Source of the DNA: Armatimonadota bacterium
Lineage (GTDB): Bacteria > Sysuimicrobiota > Sysuimicrobiia > Sysuimicrobiales > Sysuimicrobiaceae
Direction: 5' to 3'
Assembly (NCBI GenBank): GCA_031460175.1
Contig: JAVKGW010000002.1
Span: 1 to 64,000, forward strand
Length of the DNA: 64,000 bases
How positions within the stretch are numbered: position 1 is the stretch's first letter; each line of letters opens with the position of its first letter. The translations under genes and the position numbers were made by a program. Below the pieces are notes generated by a model. The model saw nothing but the letters and a program-made list of their open reading frames with translations. It ran no database searches and was not told the origin of the DNA. Positions 54,460 through 63,836 of this stretch are shown here, piece after piece.

Positions 54460-55694
54460 AGGGATCCCATCCGGGCGGAAGGCCACGGACGCTAGGCATC
54501 ATCCTCGCGGGGGGACGCGGGGAGCGGCTGCATCCCCTCACCCGGGATCGCAGCAAACCCGCGGTTCCCTTCGGCGGCCGGTACCGGATCGTGGACTTCG
54601 TGCTCACGAACTTCATCCACTCCGGCATCTTCTCCCTCTACATCCTCGTGCAGTACAAGTCCCAGTCCCTCATCGACCACCTCCGGCACGGCTGGCGGGC
54701 CACGGGGCTCCACGAGGATCACTTCCTCCTGGTGGTCCCTCCCCAGATGCGGTGGGGGGAGACGTGGTATCGGGGGACCGCGGACGCGGTCTACCAGAAC
54801 CTCAACCTGGTTCGGGACTACGAGCCGGAGCTGGTGGCCATCTTCGGCGCGGATCACGTGTACCGCATGGACATCTCCCAGATGATCGCCTTTCACCAGG
54901 AGGTGGGGGCCGACGCCACCGTGGCCGCCCTCCCGGTGCCCCTCGATCGAGCGAGGGCCTTTGGCGTCCTGGAGGTGGATCCGGATGGGCGGCTTTTGGG
55001 ATTCGAGGAAAAGCCCGTGGAACCGCGGCCCATCCCCGGCCGCCCCGAGGATGCCCTGTGCTCCATGGGGAACTACGTGTTCTCCGCGGACGTGCTGGTG
55101 GAAGTCCTCGTGGAGGACGCCGGACGGGAAACCGACCACGACTTCGGCCGCACCATCCTCCCCGCCATGCTCGGCCGCTACCGGGTCTACGCGTACGACT
55201 TCCACACCAACCACATCCCGGGCCTCAAGCCCTACGAGGAACCCGCGTACTGGCGGGACATCGGCACGCTTTCCGCCTACTGGGAGGCGCACATGGACCT
55301 TTTGGGTCCACAGCCCCGGTTCGACTTGCAGAACCCGCAGTGGCCCATCCTGGGCGCGGCCTATCCCGGGCCGCCCGCCCGCATCCTGCAGGGGGAGGTG
55401 TACGACACCCTCCTCGCGGAGGGCACCGTGGTGGAGGGCGGCCGCGTTCGAAGATCCGTGCTCGGGCGGGGTGTGCACATCGAGCCGGACGTGGAGATCG
55501 AGGAGTCGGTCATCATGGACTTCACCGTGGTGCGCCGGGGTTGCAGACTGCGACGGGTCATCGTGGATCGGTACAACGTCCTCGAGCGCAACACCGTCAT
55601 CGGGGAGGATCCGGAGGAGGACGCGCGCCGCTACCACCGGGACCGCTCCGGCCTCGTGGTCCTCCCCCGGGGCCCCACCCGTGCCCGGTTTTAG
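54456..55694 (+). CDS. glgC: Glucose-1-phosphate adenylyltransferase
   Basis: 412 residues. An N-terminal nucleotidyltransferase domain with AGGRGERLHPLT and SKPAVPFGG, the substrate segment EEKPVEPRP, and YWRDIGTLSAYWEAH. A C-terminal left-handed beta-helix follows (VVRRGCRLRRVIVDRYNVLE). It makes ADP-glucose for glycogen. In this operon the ADP-glucose could also feed the upstream GpgS, although the donor of that enzyme is unknown. ATG at 54456 overlaps the mscS stop (ATGA). Confidence 0.93.
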   Translation: MKGSHPGGRPRTLGIILAGGRGERLHPLTRDRSKPAVPFGGRYRIVDFVLTNFIHSGIFSLYILVQYKSQSLIDHLRHGWRATGLHEDHFLLVVPPQMRWGETWYRGTADAVYQNLNLVRDYEPELVAIFGADHVYRMDISQMIAFHQEVGADATVAALPVPLDRARAFGVLEVDPDGRLLGFEEKPVEPRPIPGRPEDALCSMGNYVFSADVLVEVLVEDAGRETDHDFGRTILPAMLGRYRVYAYDFHTNHIPGLKPYEEPAYWRDIGTLSAYWEAHMDLLGPQPRFDLQNPQWPILGAAYPGPPARILQGEVYDTLLAEGTVVEGGRVRRSVLGRGVHIEPDVEIEESVIMDFTVVRRGCRLRRVIVDRYNVLERNTVIGEDPEEDARRYHRDRSGLVVLPRGPTRARF

Positions 55695-55725
55695 GGAGTG
55701 TAGGAGGGGGCGGCCTTGAGGGATC

Positions 55726-57180
55726 TCACTCCCCGGGAACGGGGGCCAGCCCCTCCGGGGCGGTGGGCCGACCTGAAGGGAGCCAGTGCACGGAGATCAG
55801 GGCCAGCAGGGCGAACCCGAGGGAGACGGCGAACACGAAGCTCAAGGAACCCGCCAGGGCATCTCGGGCCTCCGCCAGAACCCTCCCGGAGAAGACCTGC
55901 ACCCCTACGGGGGTCAAGATCTCCTGAATCCGCTGGGGGGAGACCCCCTGCGTGGCAAGGCGCAAAAGCAATAGGTTCCCCAGCAGGCTCACCCCTACGG
56001 ATCCCCCGATGTTCCGGGAGAACAGCACCAGGGAAGTGGCAAGTCCCCGCTGTTCATAGCGCACGGAGGTCTGCACCGCGAGGATGAAGGTCAATGCCGC
56101 GCAGCCGATCCCGATCCCCAACAGCGCGGTGGCCCCCTGCACCCACGTCCCGGGCACGGAGGGATGAAGGCGGGTGAGGAAGGCAAGTCCGCCGCTGAAG
56201 AGGGCGAGACCCAGGGTGACCACGGGCCGGAACCCGAACCGCAGGATGAGCCGGCTACCTACCAAGCTCGCGGTGGTCCATCCCAGCATCAGGGGGGTGA
56301 GGGCGAGCCCCGCGTCCGTGGCGCTCCTCCCCTGGACGCCCTGCACGAACAAGGGGATGTAGTAAATGCCTCCGCTGAACGCCGCTCCCACCAGCACATT
56401 GCTGACGGTACTCACCGCCACCACCCGGTTCCGGAACAGTTCCAGGGGGAGCACGGGATCCTCCGCACGGCGCTCCCACAGGAGGAGGGCGGTTCCCAGG
56501 ATCACCCCCGTAAACACAAACCCGGGGCGAATCCTCCCGCCCTCGACCCCCAGCAGGAGGGTGACCACGGCGGCCACCATCAGGAGGGCACCGGCCACGT
56601 CCAGGGAACCCGGTTGATGTCTTGGACGCTCCGGGTACGCGCGGGCCACGATCCACAGGGCCAGGAGCCCGACCGGCAGGTTCGCGTAGAAGATCCACCG
56701 CCACGACCAGACGCTCACGATGAAGCCTCCCAGCAGCGGTCCCAGGATGCTGGCGAGCCCCCACATCCCGCTGAAGAGCCCCTGGATCCGGGCACGTTCC
56801 TCCAGGGTGTACAGATCCCCCACGATGGTGATGGCGATGGGGAGGAGCGCCCCCGCGCCGATCCCCTGGACCGCCCGAAACGCCACGAGTTGGTGCATGG
56901 AGCCGGCCGCGCCGCACAGCACGGAACCCGCAAGGAAGGCCGCGATCCCGAACAGGTACACGCGGCGGCGACCGTACCGGTCCGCGAGCCGACCGAACAC
57001 CGGAGTCCCCGCGGTCATGGTGAGGGCGTAGCTGGCCGCCACCCACGGGTAGAGCTCGAAGCCATGCAGGAGGCGCGTGATGGTGGGTAGGGCGGTCGCG
57101 ACGATGGTGGTGTCCAGGGCCGCCAGGAACATTCCCAGCATCACCGCCAGGGTCACCACCCGCCGTTGCCGTGGATCCAC
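55726..57180 (-). CDS. MFS transporter, DHA2 (EmrB/QacA-like) 14-helix family
   Basis: About 484 residues, strongly hydrophobic. The N-terminal motif ALDTTIVATALPTI and the loop motif GRLADRYGRRRVYL mark DHA2 drug:proton antiporters, and about 14 helices fit. The substrate is unknown. GTG at 57180 is chosen (GGAGGCGG upstream); the open frame extends further but over sequence antisense-like to glcF. It is the last gene of the glycolate cluster, 43 nt after glcF, so a role in carboxylate or toxic-product export can be considered but is not shown. Confidence 0.82.
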   Translation of the reverse strand: MDPRQRRVVTLAVMLGMFLAALDTTIVATALPTITRLLHGFELYPWVAASYALTMTAGTPVFGRLADRYGRRRVYLFGIAAFLAGSVLCGAAGSMHQLVAFRAVQGIGAGALLPIAITIVGDLYTLEERARIQGLFSGMWGLASILGPLLGGFIVSVWSWRWIFYANLPVGLLALWIVARAYPERPRHQPGSLDVAGALLMVAAVVTLLLGVEGGRIRPGFVFTGVILGTALLLWERRAEDPVLPLELFRNRVVAVSTVSNVLVGAAFSGGIYYIPLFVQGVQGRSATDAGLALTPLMLGWTTASLVGSRLILRFGFRPVVTLGLALFSGGLAFLTRLHPSVPGTWVQGATALLGIGIGCAALTFILAVQTSVRYEQRGLATSLVLFSRNIGGSVGVSLLGNLLLLRLATQGVSPQRIQEILTPVGVQVFSGRVLAEARDALAGSLSFVFAVSLGFALLALISVHWLPSGRPTAPEGLAPVPGE

Positions 57181-57223
57181 CGTCTTCGATCCGCCTCCGG
57201 GCGTTTGGGGGCCGTCTACCCCC

Positions 57224-58519
57224 CTACGCCATTGTCCCAGAGGAGAGCAAGCCCGAAAGAGGTTCGCCCGTGTATGCCCGATCCAGGAGCTCGAAGGTGT
57301 GCAGGACCGGGAGAGGTCTGCGCAGAGCCCGGAGGTGTGCCCGAAGCTGGACCATGCACCCGATGTTCCCCGTGACCACCGCCTCTGCGCCGGTGTCGAG
57401 AAGACTCCGTGCCTTCCGCCGGCCCAGCTCCGCGGCGAGGGCGGGGTGTTCCAGGTTGTAGATGCCCGCGGACCCACAGCAGACCTCCGCGTCCGCGGGC
57501 TCCAGGATCTCCAAGTTGCCCACGCGGGCCAGCAGGCGTCGGGGCTCTTCCCGAACCCCCTGCGCGTGGAGCAGGTGGCAGGCGTCGTGGTAGGCCACCC
57601 GCACGGGCCGTGGAAGCGGGGGGGGCGGGCTGAATCCGATCTCCCACAGAAACGCGCTGACGTCCCGTACCCGGGCGGCGAGCGCCGTCGCCCGTTCCGC
57701 CTCGGGATCCCCGGCGAACAGCAGTCCGTACTCCCGCATGGCGGATCCGCACCCCGCGGCGTTCGTAACCACCGCGTCCACGTCTTCCGGGAAGGCCCGG
57801 AGGTTGCGCCGCGCGAGGCGGCGGGCGAGCGCTCCGAAGCCCGTGTGCAGGGCCAAGGCGCCGCAGCATCCCTGCCCTCTCGGAACCACCACCTCCACCC
57901 CGTTGCGGCTCAGCACGCGAACCGTGGCTTGGTTGATCTGCGGAGCCAGCACCTGCTGGACGCAGCCCGCGAGGAGCGCCACCCGCGCCCGGGGCTTCCC
58001 CTGCGCCGGGATCACGGCGGCAAGGGGGTCTGCCCGCGGAAGGCGCCGGGGAAGGAGCTCCAGCATGGCCCGGGGTCGGTCTGGAAGGACCTTCCGGAAG
58101 GGCCGCGCCAGGGCTCCGATCCGCACCGCCATCCGGAACCGTCCCGGAAAGGGCAGGATGCCCATCACGAGTCCCCGCAGGAGACGCTCCACAAGCGGGC
58201 GGCGATGCCTGCGCTCCGTGAGCTCCCGGAACGGCGTAATGAGCTCCGCGTACCGTACGCCCGACGGACAGGCGGTCTCGCAGCCCAGACACCCCAAACA
58301 CCGATCCACATACGGCAGAACCTCCCCCCACCGAAGCCGGCCTTCCAGCGCCTCCTTCATCAGGAAGATCCGGCCCCTGGGCGAGTCCATCTCCTCGCCG
58401 AGGACCCGGTAGGTGGGGCAGGCGGGGAGACAGAACCCGCAGTGCACGCACGCTTCCACCGCGCGCGCCATTCTCGCGCCCACGGCACCGTACCGCTCCA
58501 CGGGGATGGTGTGCTGCAC
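57224..58519 (-). CDS. glcF: Glycolate oxidase iron-sulfur subunit GlcF
   Basis: 431 residues. Two [4Fe-4S] ferredoxin motifs ([14 protein letters not shown] and [14 protein letters not shown]), followed by two cysteine-rich CCG domains ([24 protein letters not shown]). This is the electron-transfer subunit that passes electrons from GlcDE towards the quinone pool. GTG at 58519 overlaps the glcE stop by one base (TAGTG). Confidence 0.92.
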   Translation of the reverse strand: MQHTIPVERYGAVGARMARAVEACVHCGFCLPACPTYRVLGEEMDSPRGRIFLMKEALEGRLRWGEVLPYVDRCLGCLGCETACPSGVRYAELITPFRELTERRHRRPLVERLLRGLVMGILPFPGRFRMAVRIGALARPFRKVLPDRPRAMLELLPRRLPRADPLAAVIPAQGKPRARVALLAGCVQQVLAPQINQATVRVLSRNGVEVVVPRGQGCCGALALHTGFGALARRLARRNLRAFPEDVDAVVTNAAGCGSAMREYGLLFAGDPEAERATALAARVRDVSAFLWEIGFSPPPPLPRPVRVAYHDACHLLHAQGVREEPRRLLARVGNLEILEPADAEVCCGSAGIYNLEHPALAAELGRRKARSLLDTGAEAVVTGNIGCMVQLRAHLRALRRPLPVLHTFELLDRAYTGEPLSGLLSSGTMA

Positions 58520-59607
58520 TAGCGAACCCCGAACTTCCCCTGAGGGTCCAGGGCCTGCCTCACCCGCCGGGCGAAGGCCTCGCCCCCCCACTCCCCGAGC
58601 ACCGGCCGCCCGGGCGGACCCAGCACACAGAGGCCCGCAAGGCCCAGCTCCACGAGCGTCCGATGGAGGAGGGCCAGGTCCAGGGGCCAGGCGACCCACG
58701 CACAGTTCCCGCCCACGCTGTAGCGTCGGAGGGCGCCCGCGCGGGCCAGCCGCTCCTCGAGGCCTGCAAGGCGCCGGGGAGTGACCGGCACCTTCACCAA
58801 CGCATGCCCGGCCGGGACCCACGAGAACTCCCGTACTCCCTCCCACAGGGCTCGCTCTTCCTCTCCCCGCAGCACCTCCACCGGTCCTCCCAGAAACGCC
58901 ACAAGTCGCCTCGTCCTCGCCTCCAGGGATTCCTCCCGTCCTCCCAGGCGTACCCAGAGGATCCCCGGAGGCTCCAGGTCCACCGCCTCCAGGTCGAACC
59001 CGCTCGTGTTCAACCGCAGGAGGCCCCGCAGCGCTTCTTCAACCCGCGCGTACGTCACCCGGAGCGTGGCGTGGGCCCGGGGCGCGGGGAAGACCTTGAA
59101 GGTAAGTTCCACCAGCACGCCCAGCTGGCCGAGGCTTCCCACCATGAGTTTGGGAAGATCAAACCCCGCGGCGTTCTTCACCACCTTCCCCCCGCCCCGC
59201 ACCACGGCTCCGGTGCCGTCTACGAACCGTACGCCCAGCACGAAGTCCCGCACCCCGCCGTACCGGTAGCGCCGTGGACCGCTGAGGCCGCTCGCCACCG
59301 TACCTCCTAGCGTCGCACCGGCATCCCGGAAGGGGGGATCGAAGGGGAGGAATTGCCCGTGACGGGTGAGGAGATCCTCCACCTCCCGCACGGGAGTACC
59401 CGCCCATGCGGTGAAGGTGAACTCCGCGGGGTCGTACTCCAACACGCCGGAGAGCCGGGAGAGGTCGAGCACGGTCGTCTCGGAGGCAGGCGTGGAGAGG
59501 GCAGGCTTCGTCCCGCCGCCGCGGGGGAGGACGAAGCGCCGCTCCCGGACGATCTCCTGAACCTCTGTCACCGTGCTCGGCCGTACCAGTTCCCCGACCG
59601 GGCTCAT
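58519..59607 (-). CDS. glcE: Glycolate oxidase FAD-binding subunit GlcE
   Basis: 362 residues, a truncated FAD-linked oxidase as usual for GlcE. It has the FAD-binding PCMH segment [33 protein letters not shown] and [25 protein letters not shown], a GlcE hallmark. It pairs with GlcD. ATG at 59607 overlaps the glcD stop (ATGA). Confidence 0.92.
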   Translation of the reverse strand: MSPVGELVRPSTVTEVQEIVRERRFVLPRGGGTKPALSTPASETTVLDLSRLSGVLEYDPAEFTFTAWAGTPVREVEDLLTRHGQFLPFDPPFRDAGATLGGTVASGLSGPRRYRYGGVRDFVLGVRFVDGTGAVVRGGGKVVKNAAGFDLPKLMVGSLGQLGVLVELTFKVFPAPRAHATLRVTYARVEEALRGLLRLNTSGFDLEAVDLEPPGILWVRLGGREESLEARTRRLVAFLGGPVEVLRGEEERALWEGVREFSWVPAGHALVKVPVTPRRLAGLEERLARAGALRRYSVGGNCAWVAWPLDLALLHRTLVELGLAGLCVLGPPGRPVLGEWGGEAFARRVRQALDPQGKFGVR

Positions 59608-61013
59608 GCCCCCACTGTAGCAGCCACGGGCTCCGGCGGGAACATCTTGCCCGGGTTTGCGAGCCCCCGTGGATCCATGACACGCCGCAGCCGGCGCATG
59701 ACGGCGAGATCCGCCTCCGCGAACATCTCCGGCAGGAACTTCCGCTTCTCCACCCCCACCCCGTGCTCGCCCGTGATGGACCCCCCGAGGCGCACGCACA
59801 TCCGCAGGATCTCCCCGGCCAGCGCCTCCGCCCGCTCCAGTTCCCCGGGCTTTCGTCCGTCGTACAGGATGAGAGGGTGGAGGTTGCCGTCCCCCGCATG
59901 GAAGACGTTGGCCACCCGCAGGCCGTAGGCGGCGCTCAGGCGCTCGATCTCCCGCAGGGCCTGCCCGAGCCTCGTCCGCGGCACCACCCCATCCTGCACC
60001 AGGTAGTCCGGACTGAGCCGCCCCACCGCGGAGAAGGCGCCCTTGCGTCCCTTCCAGATCCTCTGCCGCTCCCCCTCGTCCTTCGCGATCCGCACCTCCG
60101 TGGGCCCCGAGCTCCGGATCACCTCGAGCAGGTGCGTTAGCTCCGCCTCCACCTCCGGCTCCTCCCCCTCCACCTCCACGATGAGCACGGCCGCGGCATC
60201 CCGGGGATAGCCCGCGCCCACCGCGGCCTCCGCGGCCTCCAGGCTGAGCCGGTCCATGATCTCCATGGCCCCGGGCAATACCCCCGAGGCCACCACCCGG
60301 GCCACGGCCTCCCCCGCCTGCTCCAGGCTCCGATAGGCCGCGAGCACGGTGCGGTAGGCCTCCGGGCGGGGGAGCAGGCGCAGGGTGATCTCCAGGGCGA
60401 TCCCAAAGAGTCCCTCTGAGCCCACGAAGATCCCCACGAGATCTGGCCCTACCCCCTCCAGGCTCTCGCCGCCGAACCGCACCACCTCCCCGTCCGCCAG
60501 CACCGCCTTGATGCCGAGTACGTGGTTCGCGGTCATCCCGTACTTGAGGCAGTGGGCCCCTCCGGAGTTGAAGGCCACGTTCCCCCCAATGGTGCACACC
60601 GCTTGACTGCTGGGATCCGGGGCATAGTACAGGCCGTAGGGGGCCGCGGCCCGGGAGACCTCGAGGTTCGGCACCCCCGGTTCCACCACCGCGATGCGCT
60701 CCTCCGGGTCCAGACGCAGGATCCGGTTCAGCCGGTTGAGGGCGATGACGATTCCCCCCTCCACGGGGAGGCTGCCCCCGGATAGGCTCGTGCCGCTCCC
60801 CCGGGCCACGAACGGGACGCCCTCCCGGAAACACCACCGCACGGTGGCGATCACCTCATCCTGCGTCTCGGGCAGCACCACCGCGCGCGGCCGGACCCGA
60901 AAGCCCGTGAGGGCGTCGGACTCGTACGGTGCCAGTTCCGCAGGTGCGGTAAGGATCCGCTCCCGCGGATAGATGCTCCGCAGGCCCTCCAGGAGATCCT
61001 GAGCCCGTCTCAT
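59604..61013 (-). CDS. glcD: Glycolate oxidase subunit GlcD (FAD-linked oxidase)
   Basis: 469 residues. The FAD-binding PCMH domain has [17 protein letters not shown] and [19 protein letters not shown]. The C-terminal oxidase domain has [17 protein letters not shown] and [15 protein letters not shown], the GlcD signature. It oxidises glycolate (or D-lactate-like hydroxyacids) to glyoxylate. Context with malate synthase favours glycolate. ATG at 61013 overlaps the malate synthase stop (ATGA). Confidence 0.93.
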   Translation of the reverse strand: MRRAQDLLEGLRSIYPRERILTAPAELAPYESDALTGFRVRPRAVVLPETQDEVIATVRWCFREGVPFVARGSGTSLSGGSLPVEGGIVIALNRLNRILRLDPEERIAVVEPGVPNLEVSRAAAPYGLYYAPDPSSQAVCTIGGNVAFNSGGAHCLKYGMTANHVLGIKAVLADGEVVRFGGESLEGVGPDLVGIFVGSEGLFGIALEITLRLLPRPEAYRTVLAAYRSLEQAGEAVARVVASGVLPGAMEIMDRLSLEAAEAAVGAGYPRDAAAVLIVEVEGEEPEVEAELTHLLEVIRSSGPTEVRIAKDEGERQRIWKGRKGAFSAVGRLSPDYLVQDGVVPRTRLGQALREIERLSAAYGLRVANVFHAGDGNLHPLILYDGRKPGELERAEALAGEILRMCVRLGGSITGEHGVGVEKRKFLPEMFAEADLAVMRRLRRVMDPRGLANPGKMFPPEPVAATVGA

Positions 61014-62596
61014 TCCAGGCGGTCGTAGGCCAGGAGCGTCAGGAATTCCGTGAACTCCTCCGCCAGCACCAGACGATCCAATAGCTCCGCGGCCTCATGG
61101 AGGACAGAAGGATCCGCCCGCTCCGAGCCCAGCCGGGCCACCTCCTTCTCCCGCTCGGACCGGTACCGCTCCGGGGTCACCGGTTTCCCGTCCTCCATCT
61201 TGGCACGGTGGTGGATCCATTGCCACAGTTGTGCCCGGCAGATCTCCGCGGTGGCGGTGTCCTCCATGAGGTTGTAGATGGCCACCGCCCCCGTACCCTG
61301 GAGCCAGGCCTCCAGGTACTGCAACGCCACGCTCACATTGTTCCACAATCCCTGTTCCGTGATGCGGCCCCCCGGCACCCGAAAGTCCAGGAGATCCTGC
61401 GCGGTGACCCGCACATCCTCCCGCAGCACGTGCTTCTGGTGCGGGCGGTCCCCCAGTACCCGGTCGAAGGGCTCCCGGGCGATGGGCACGAGGTCCGGAT
61501 GGGCCACCCAGGTGCCGTCAAAGCCCTGCCCCGATTCCCGCTCCTTGTCCTCCCGGACCTTCGCGAAGGCGGTCTCGTTGACCCGGGGATCCTTGCGGCT
61601 GGGCACGAAGGCCGCCATCCCGCCGATGGCGTGCGCGCCCCGACGGTGGCAGGTACGCACCAGCAGCTCCGTGTACGCGTGCATGAAGGGCACGGTCATG
61701 GTCACCTGGGCCCGATCCGGAAGCACGAACTCCGGGCGGTGCCGGAACTTCTTGATCACGCTGAAGATGTAGTCCCAGCGACCCGCGTTGAGGCCCGAGG
61801 CATGGTCCCGAAGCTCCCACAGGATCTCGTCCATCTCGAAGGCTGCAAGGATGGTCTCGATGAGCACGGTGGCCCGGATGGTGCCCCGGGGGATCCCCAA
61901 GCGGTCCTGCGCGAAGTTGAAGACCTCGTTCCACAGCCGGGCTTCGAGGTGACTTTCCAGCTTGGGGAGGTAGAAGTAGGGGCCTGTACCGCGCTCCAGG
62001 AGCTCCCGGGCGTTGTGGAAGAAGTAGAGACCGAAGTCGAAGAGGCTGGCGGAGATGGGCTCCCCGTCTACCCGCACGTGCCGCTCCACCAAGTGCCATC
62101 CCCGCGGGCGCACCAGCAGGGTCGCGGTCCGGTCCGCCAGCCGGTAGGTCTTGCCTTCCGGGCTTACGTACTCGATGGTGCGCCGTACCGCGTCCATAAG
62201 GTTCTTCTGCCCCGAGATCACGTTGGCCCAGGTGGGGGAGAGGGCATCCTCGAAATCCGCCATGAACACCTGGGCACCGGAGTTGAGGGCGTTGATCATC
62301 ATCTTCCGGTCCACGGGGCCCGTGATCTCCACCCGCCGGTCCTGGAGGTCCGGGGGCGCGGGGGCCACCGTCCACTCCGACTCCCGGATGTGCCGGGTCT
62401 CGGGGAGGAAATCGGGCAGGACCCCGGCCGCGAGTTCCCGCTGGCGCTCCTTTCGCCGATCCAGCAGGGCCTTGCGGGTCCCGTTGAACTCCCGGTGCAG
62501 GGTCGCCACGAACTCCAGGGCCTGCGGGGTCAGAACCACAGCCTGGTCCGGTCCCGCGTCCTTGAGCACTTCCACGCCGCGCGCCGCGATGGCCAT
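61010..62596 (-). CDS. aceB: Malate synthase A
   Basis: 528 residues, the length of class A malate synthases. The motifs [37 protein letters not shown] and [13 protein letters not shown] are all characteristic. It condenses glyoxylate with acetyl-CoA to malate, here probably consuming glyoxylate from GlcDEF; no isocitrate lyase lies in the window. The ATG at 62596 is preferred because GGAGGTG stands 6 nt upstream; ATG 62602 and GTG 62605 are too close to that site. First gene of the operon. Confidence 0.95.
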   Translation of the reverse strand: MAIAARGVEVLKDAGPDQAVVLTPQALEFVATLHREFNGTRKALLDRRKERQRELAAGVLPDFLPETRHIRESEWTVAPAPPDLQDRRVEITGPVDRKMMINALNSGAQVFMADFEDALSPTWANVISGQKNLMDAVRRTIEYVSPEGKTYRLADRTATLLVRPRGWHLVERHVRVDGEPISASLFDFGLYFFHNARELLERGTGPYFYLPKLESHLEARLWNEVFNFAQDRLGIPRGTIRATVLIETILAAFEMDEILWELRDHASGLNAGRWDYIFSVIKKFRHRPEFVLPDRAQVTMTVPFMHAYTELLVRTCHRRGAHAIGGMAAFVPSRKDPRVNETAFAKVREDKERESGQGFDGTWVAHPDLVPIAREPFDRVLGDRPHQKHVLREDVRVTAQDLLDFRVPGGRITEQGLWNNVSVALQYLEAWLQGTGAVAIYNLMEDTATAEICRAQLWQWIHHRAKMEDGKPVTPERYRSEREKEVARLGSERADPSVLHEAAELLDRLVLAEEFTEFLTLLAYDRLE

Positions 62597-62619
62597 CTCC
62601 ATCACCTCCGTTCTCGGGC

Positions 62620-62649
62620 AGGGTAGCCCCGGGCTTCAGGGATTGTCAA
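62620..62649 (-). promoter_or_regulatory. Promoter of the aceB-glcDEF operon
   Basis: On the minus strand, a perfect TTGACA (62649-62644) and TACCCT (62625-62620) are 18 bp apart. The poor -10 suggests weak basal activity. Its -35 box overlaps the -35 of the divergent iclR promoter. Confidence 0.55.
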
Positions 62650-62672
62650 TATACGGAAGTTTTTTCTACAAT
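62643..62672 (+). promoter_or_regulatory. Promoter of the IclR-family regulator gene
   Basis: TTGTCA (62643-62648) and TACAAT (62667-62672) are 18 bp apart. Transcription would begin near 62679-62683, at the second ATG of the gene. GTTTTTTC/GTGGAAAAC around 62659-62681 is an imperfect inverted repeat that could be the regulator's own site. Confidence 0.6.
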
Positions 62673-62682
62673 GTGGAAAACC

Positions 62683-63570
62683 ATGAGCAGCCCGGAGCGC
62701 ACCGTCCGTTCCCTCCTGCGAGGCCTACAGGTGCTGGAGATCCTGGCCCGGGACCCGGAGCTCAGCCTCACGGAGATCGCCCGCCGGGCGCACCTCCCCT
62801 TCAGCACCACGCACCGGCTCCTGGAGACCCTCTGCCGTCGCGGATTCGTGACCCAGCCGGAGGCGTCGGGTCGCTACCGCCTGGGCCTAAAGGCCTTCGA
62901 GGTGGGGATCGCATTCCTCGCGTCTCACCGGCTTCCCGAGGTGGCCCGCCCCGTGATGGTGGACCTGGTGAAGCACTTGAACGAGACCGCCAACCTGGCG
63001 GTGCGGGATGGCCGGGAGGCCGTCTACGTGCTGCAGGTGGAAAGCCCCCGGATGCTCAGGCTGTTCGCGCACCCGGGTGCCCGGCATCCCCTGTACTGCA
63101 CGGGGGTGGGCAAAGTGCTGCTGGCATGGGAACCGGAGCCGGAAGTGCGGTCCCTGCTCGGTTCCGGTCCCCTTCCCCGCTACACGCCCAGGACCCTCAC
63201 GGATCCGGAGGCGGTTTTGCAGGAGCTGCGGGCCGTGCGGGCACGGGGCTACGCGGTGGATCGGGAGGAGCGGGAGACGGGGGTGCGGTGCGTGGCGGCC
63301 CCGGTGCGGGATGCCACGGGAAGGGTGGTGGCGGCCCTCTCCGTCTCCGCACCCGCAACCCGCCTCCCGTACCGTCGGATCCCGGAGGTGGCCGGGGCCA
63401 CTTTGGCGGCGGCTTCTCGGATCAGCAGGCTCCTGGGGTTTTCCGAAACACCGAAGGGGGATGGGAGGGGGCTCCAGGTATTTCAAGAAGACGGAGCGGT
63501 TAGGCCCGCTCCTTCAGATAGGCGGAGCGCAGGACGAGGGCGGAGACGCCGCCGAGAAGAGCCGGAATGA
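62683..63570 (+). CDS. IclR-family transcriptional regulator
   Basis: 295 residues from ATG 62683. An N-terminal winged helix-turn-helix (LSLTEIARRAHLPFSTTHRLLETL) and the IclR effector domain with HPLYCTGVGKVLLAW and GVRCVAAPVRDATGRVVAALSVSAP. Being divergent from aceB-glcDEF, it probably controls that operon, with glyoxylate or a related acid as possible ligand. ATG 62671 is rejected because it lies in the -10 box. The family normally ends near residue 250 (ISRLLGF); the last ~45 residues are arginine-rich and antisense to the next gene, so a stop may have been lost. Confidence 0.87.
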   Translation: MSSPERTVRSLLRGLQVLEILARDPELSLTEIARRAHLPFSTTHRLLETLCRRGFVTQPEASGRYRLGLKAFEVGIAFLASHRLPEVARPVMVDLVKHLNETANLAVRDGREAVYVLQVESPRMLRLFAHPGARHPLYCTGVGKVLLAWEPEPEVRSLLGSGPLPRYTPRTLTDPEAVLQELRAVRARGYAVDREERETGVRCVAAPVRDATGRVVAALSVSAPATRLPYRRIPEVAGATLAAASRISRLLGFSETPKGDGRGLQVFQEDGAVRPAPSDRRSAGRGRRRRREEPE

Positions 63571-63772
63571 TGGCCACCTGCTGGTATCCGATCCCGGAGA
63601 ACCAACTCCCGAAAACTGGCGAGCCCACCCAGGCGCCGAGGTAAGCGACTACCAGATCGAGGGCCAGTTCAAAGGGCGCCGGCTTCTGCTTGCTGATGAC
63701 CACCTTCGCCGCAGTCACCACGACGGCAATTGCAAGAAGAATGAGAAATGCAAAGAAGTCCTGGTAGACCAT
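63500..63772 (-). CDS. Small membrane protein, function unknown
   Basis: 90 residues with three hydrophobic stretches (FAFLILLAIAVVVTAAKVVI, LVVAYLGAWVGSPVFG, VAIIPALLGGVSALVL) and glycine-rich spacing between the second and third. I cannot name the family. The ribosome site GGGGGGATGA before ATG 63772 and the membrane-protein composition argue that it is real. Its last 71 nt are antisense to the 3' end of the IclR gene. Confidence 0.65.
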   Translation of the reverse strand: MVYQDFFAFLILLAIAVVVTAAKVVISKQKPAPFELALDLVVAYLGAWVGSPVFGSWFSGIGYQQVAIIPALLGGVSALVLRSAYLKERA

Positions 63773-63836
63773 CGCTCATCCCCCCTTTTCACAGAGCCCC
63801 CTCCAGTTTCTAGTTTAGTTCGGCAGCGCTCAGGCT

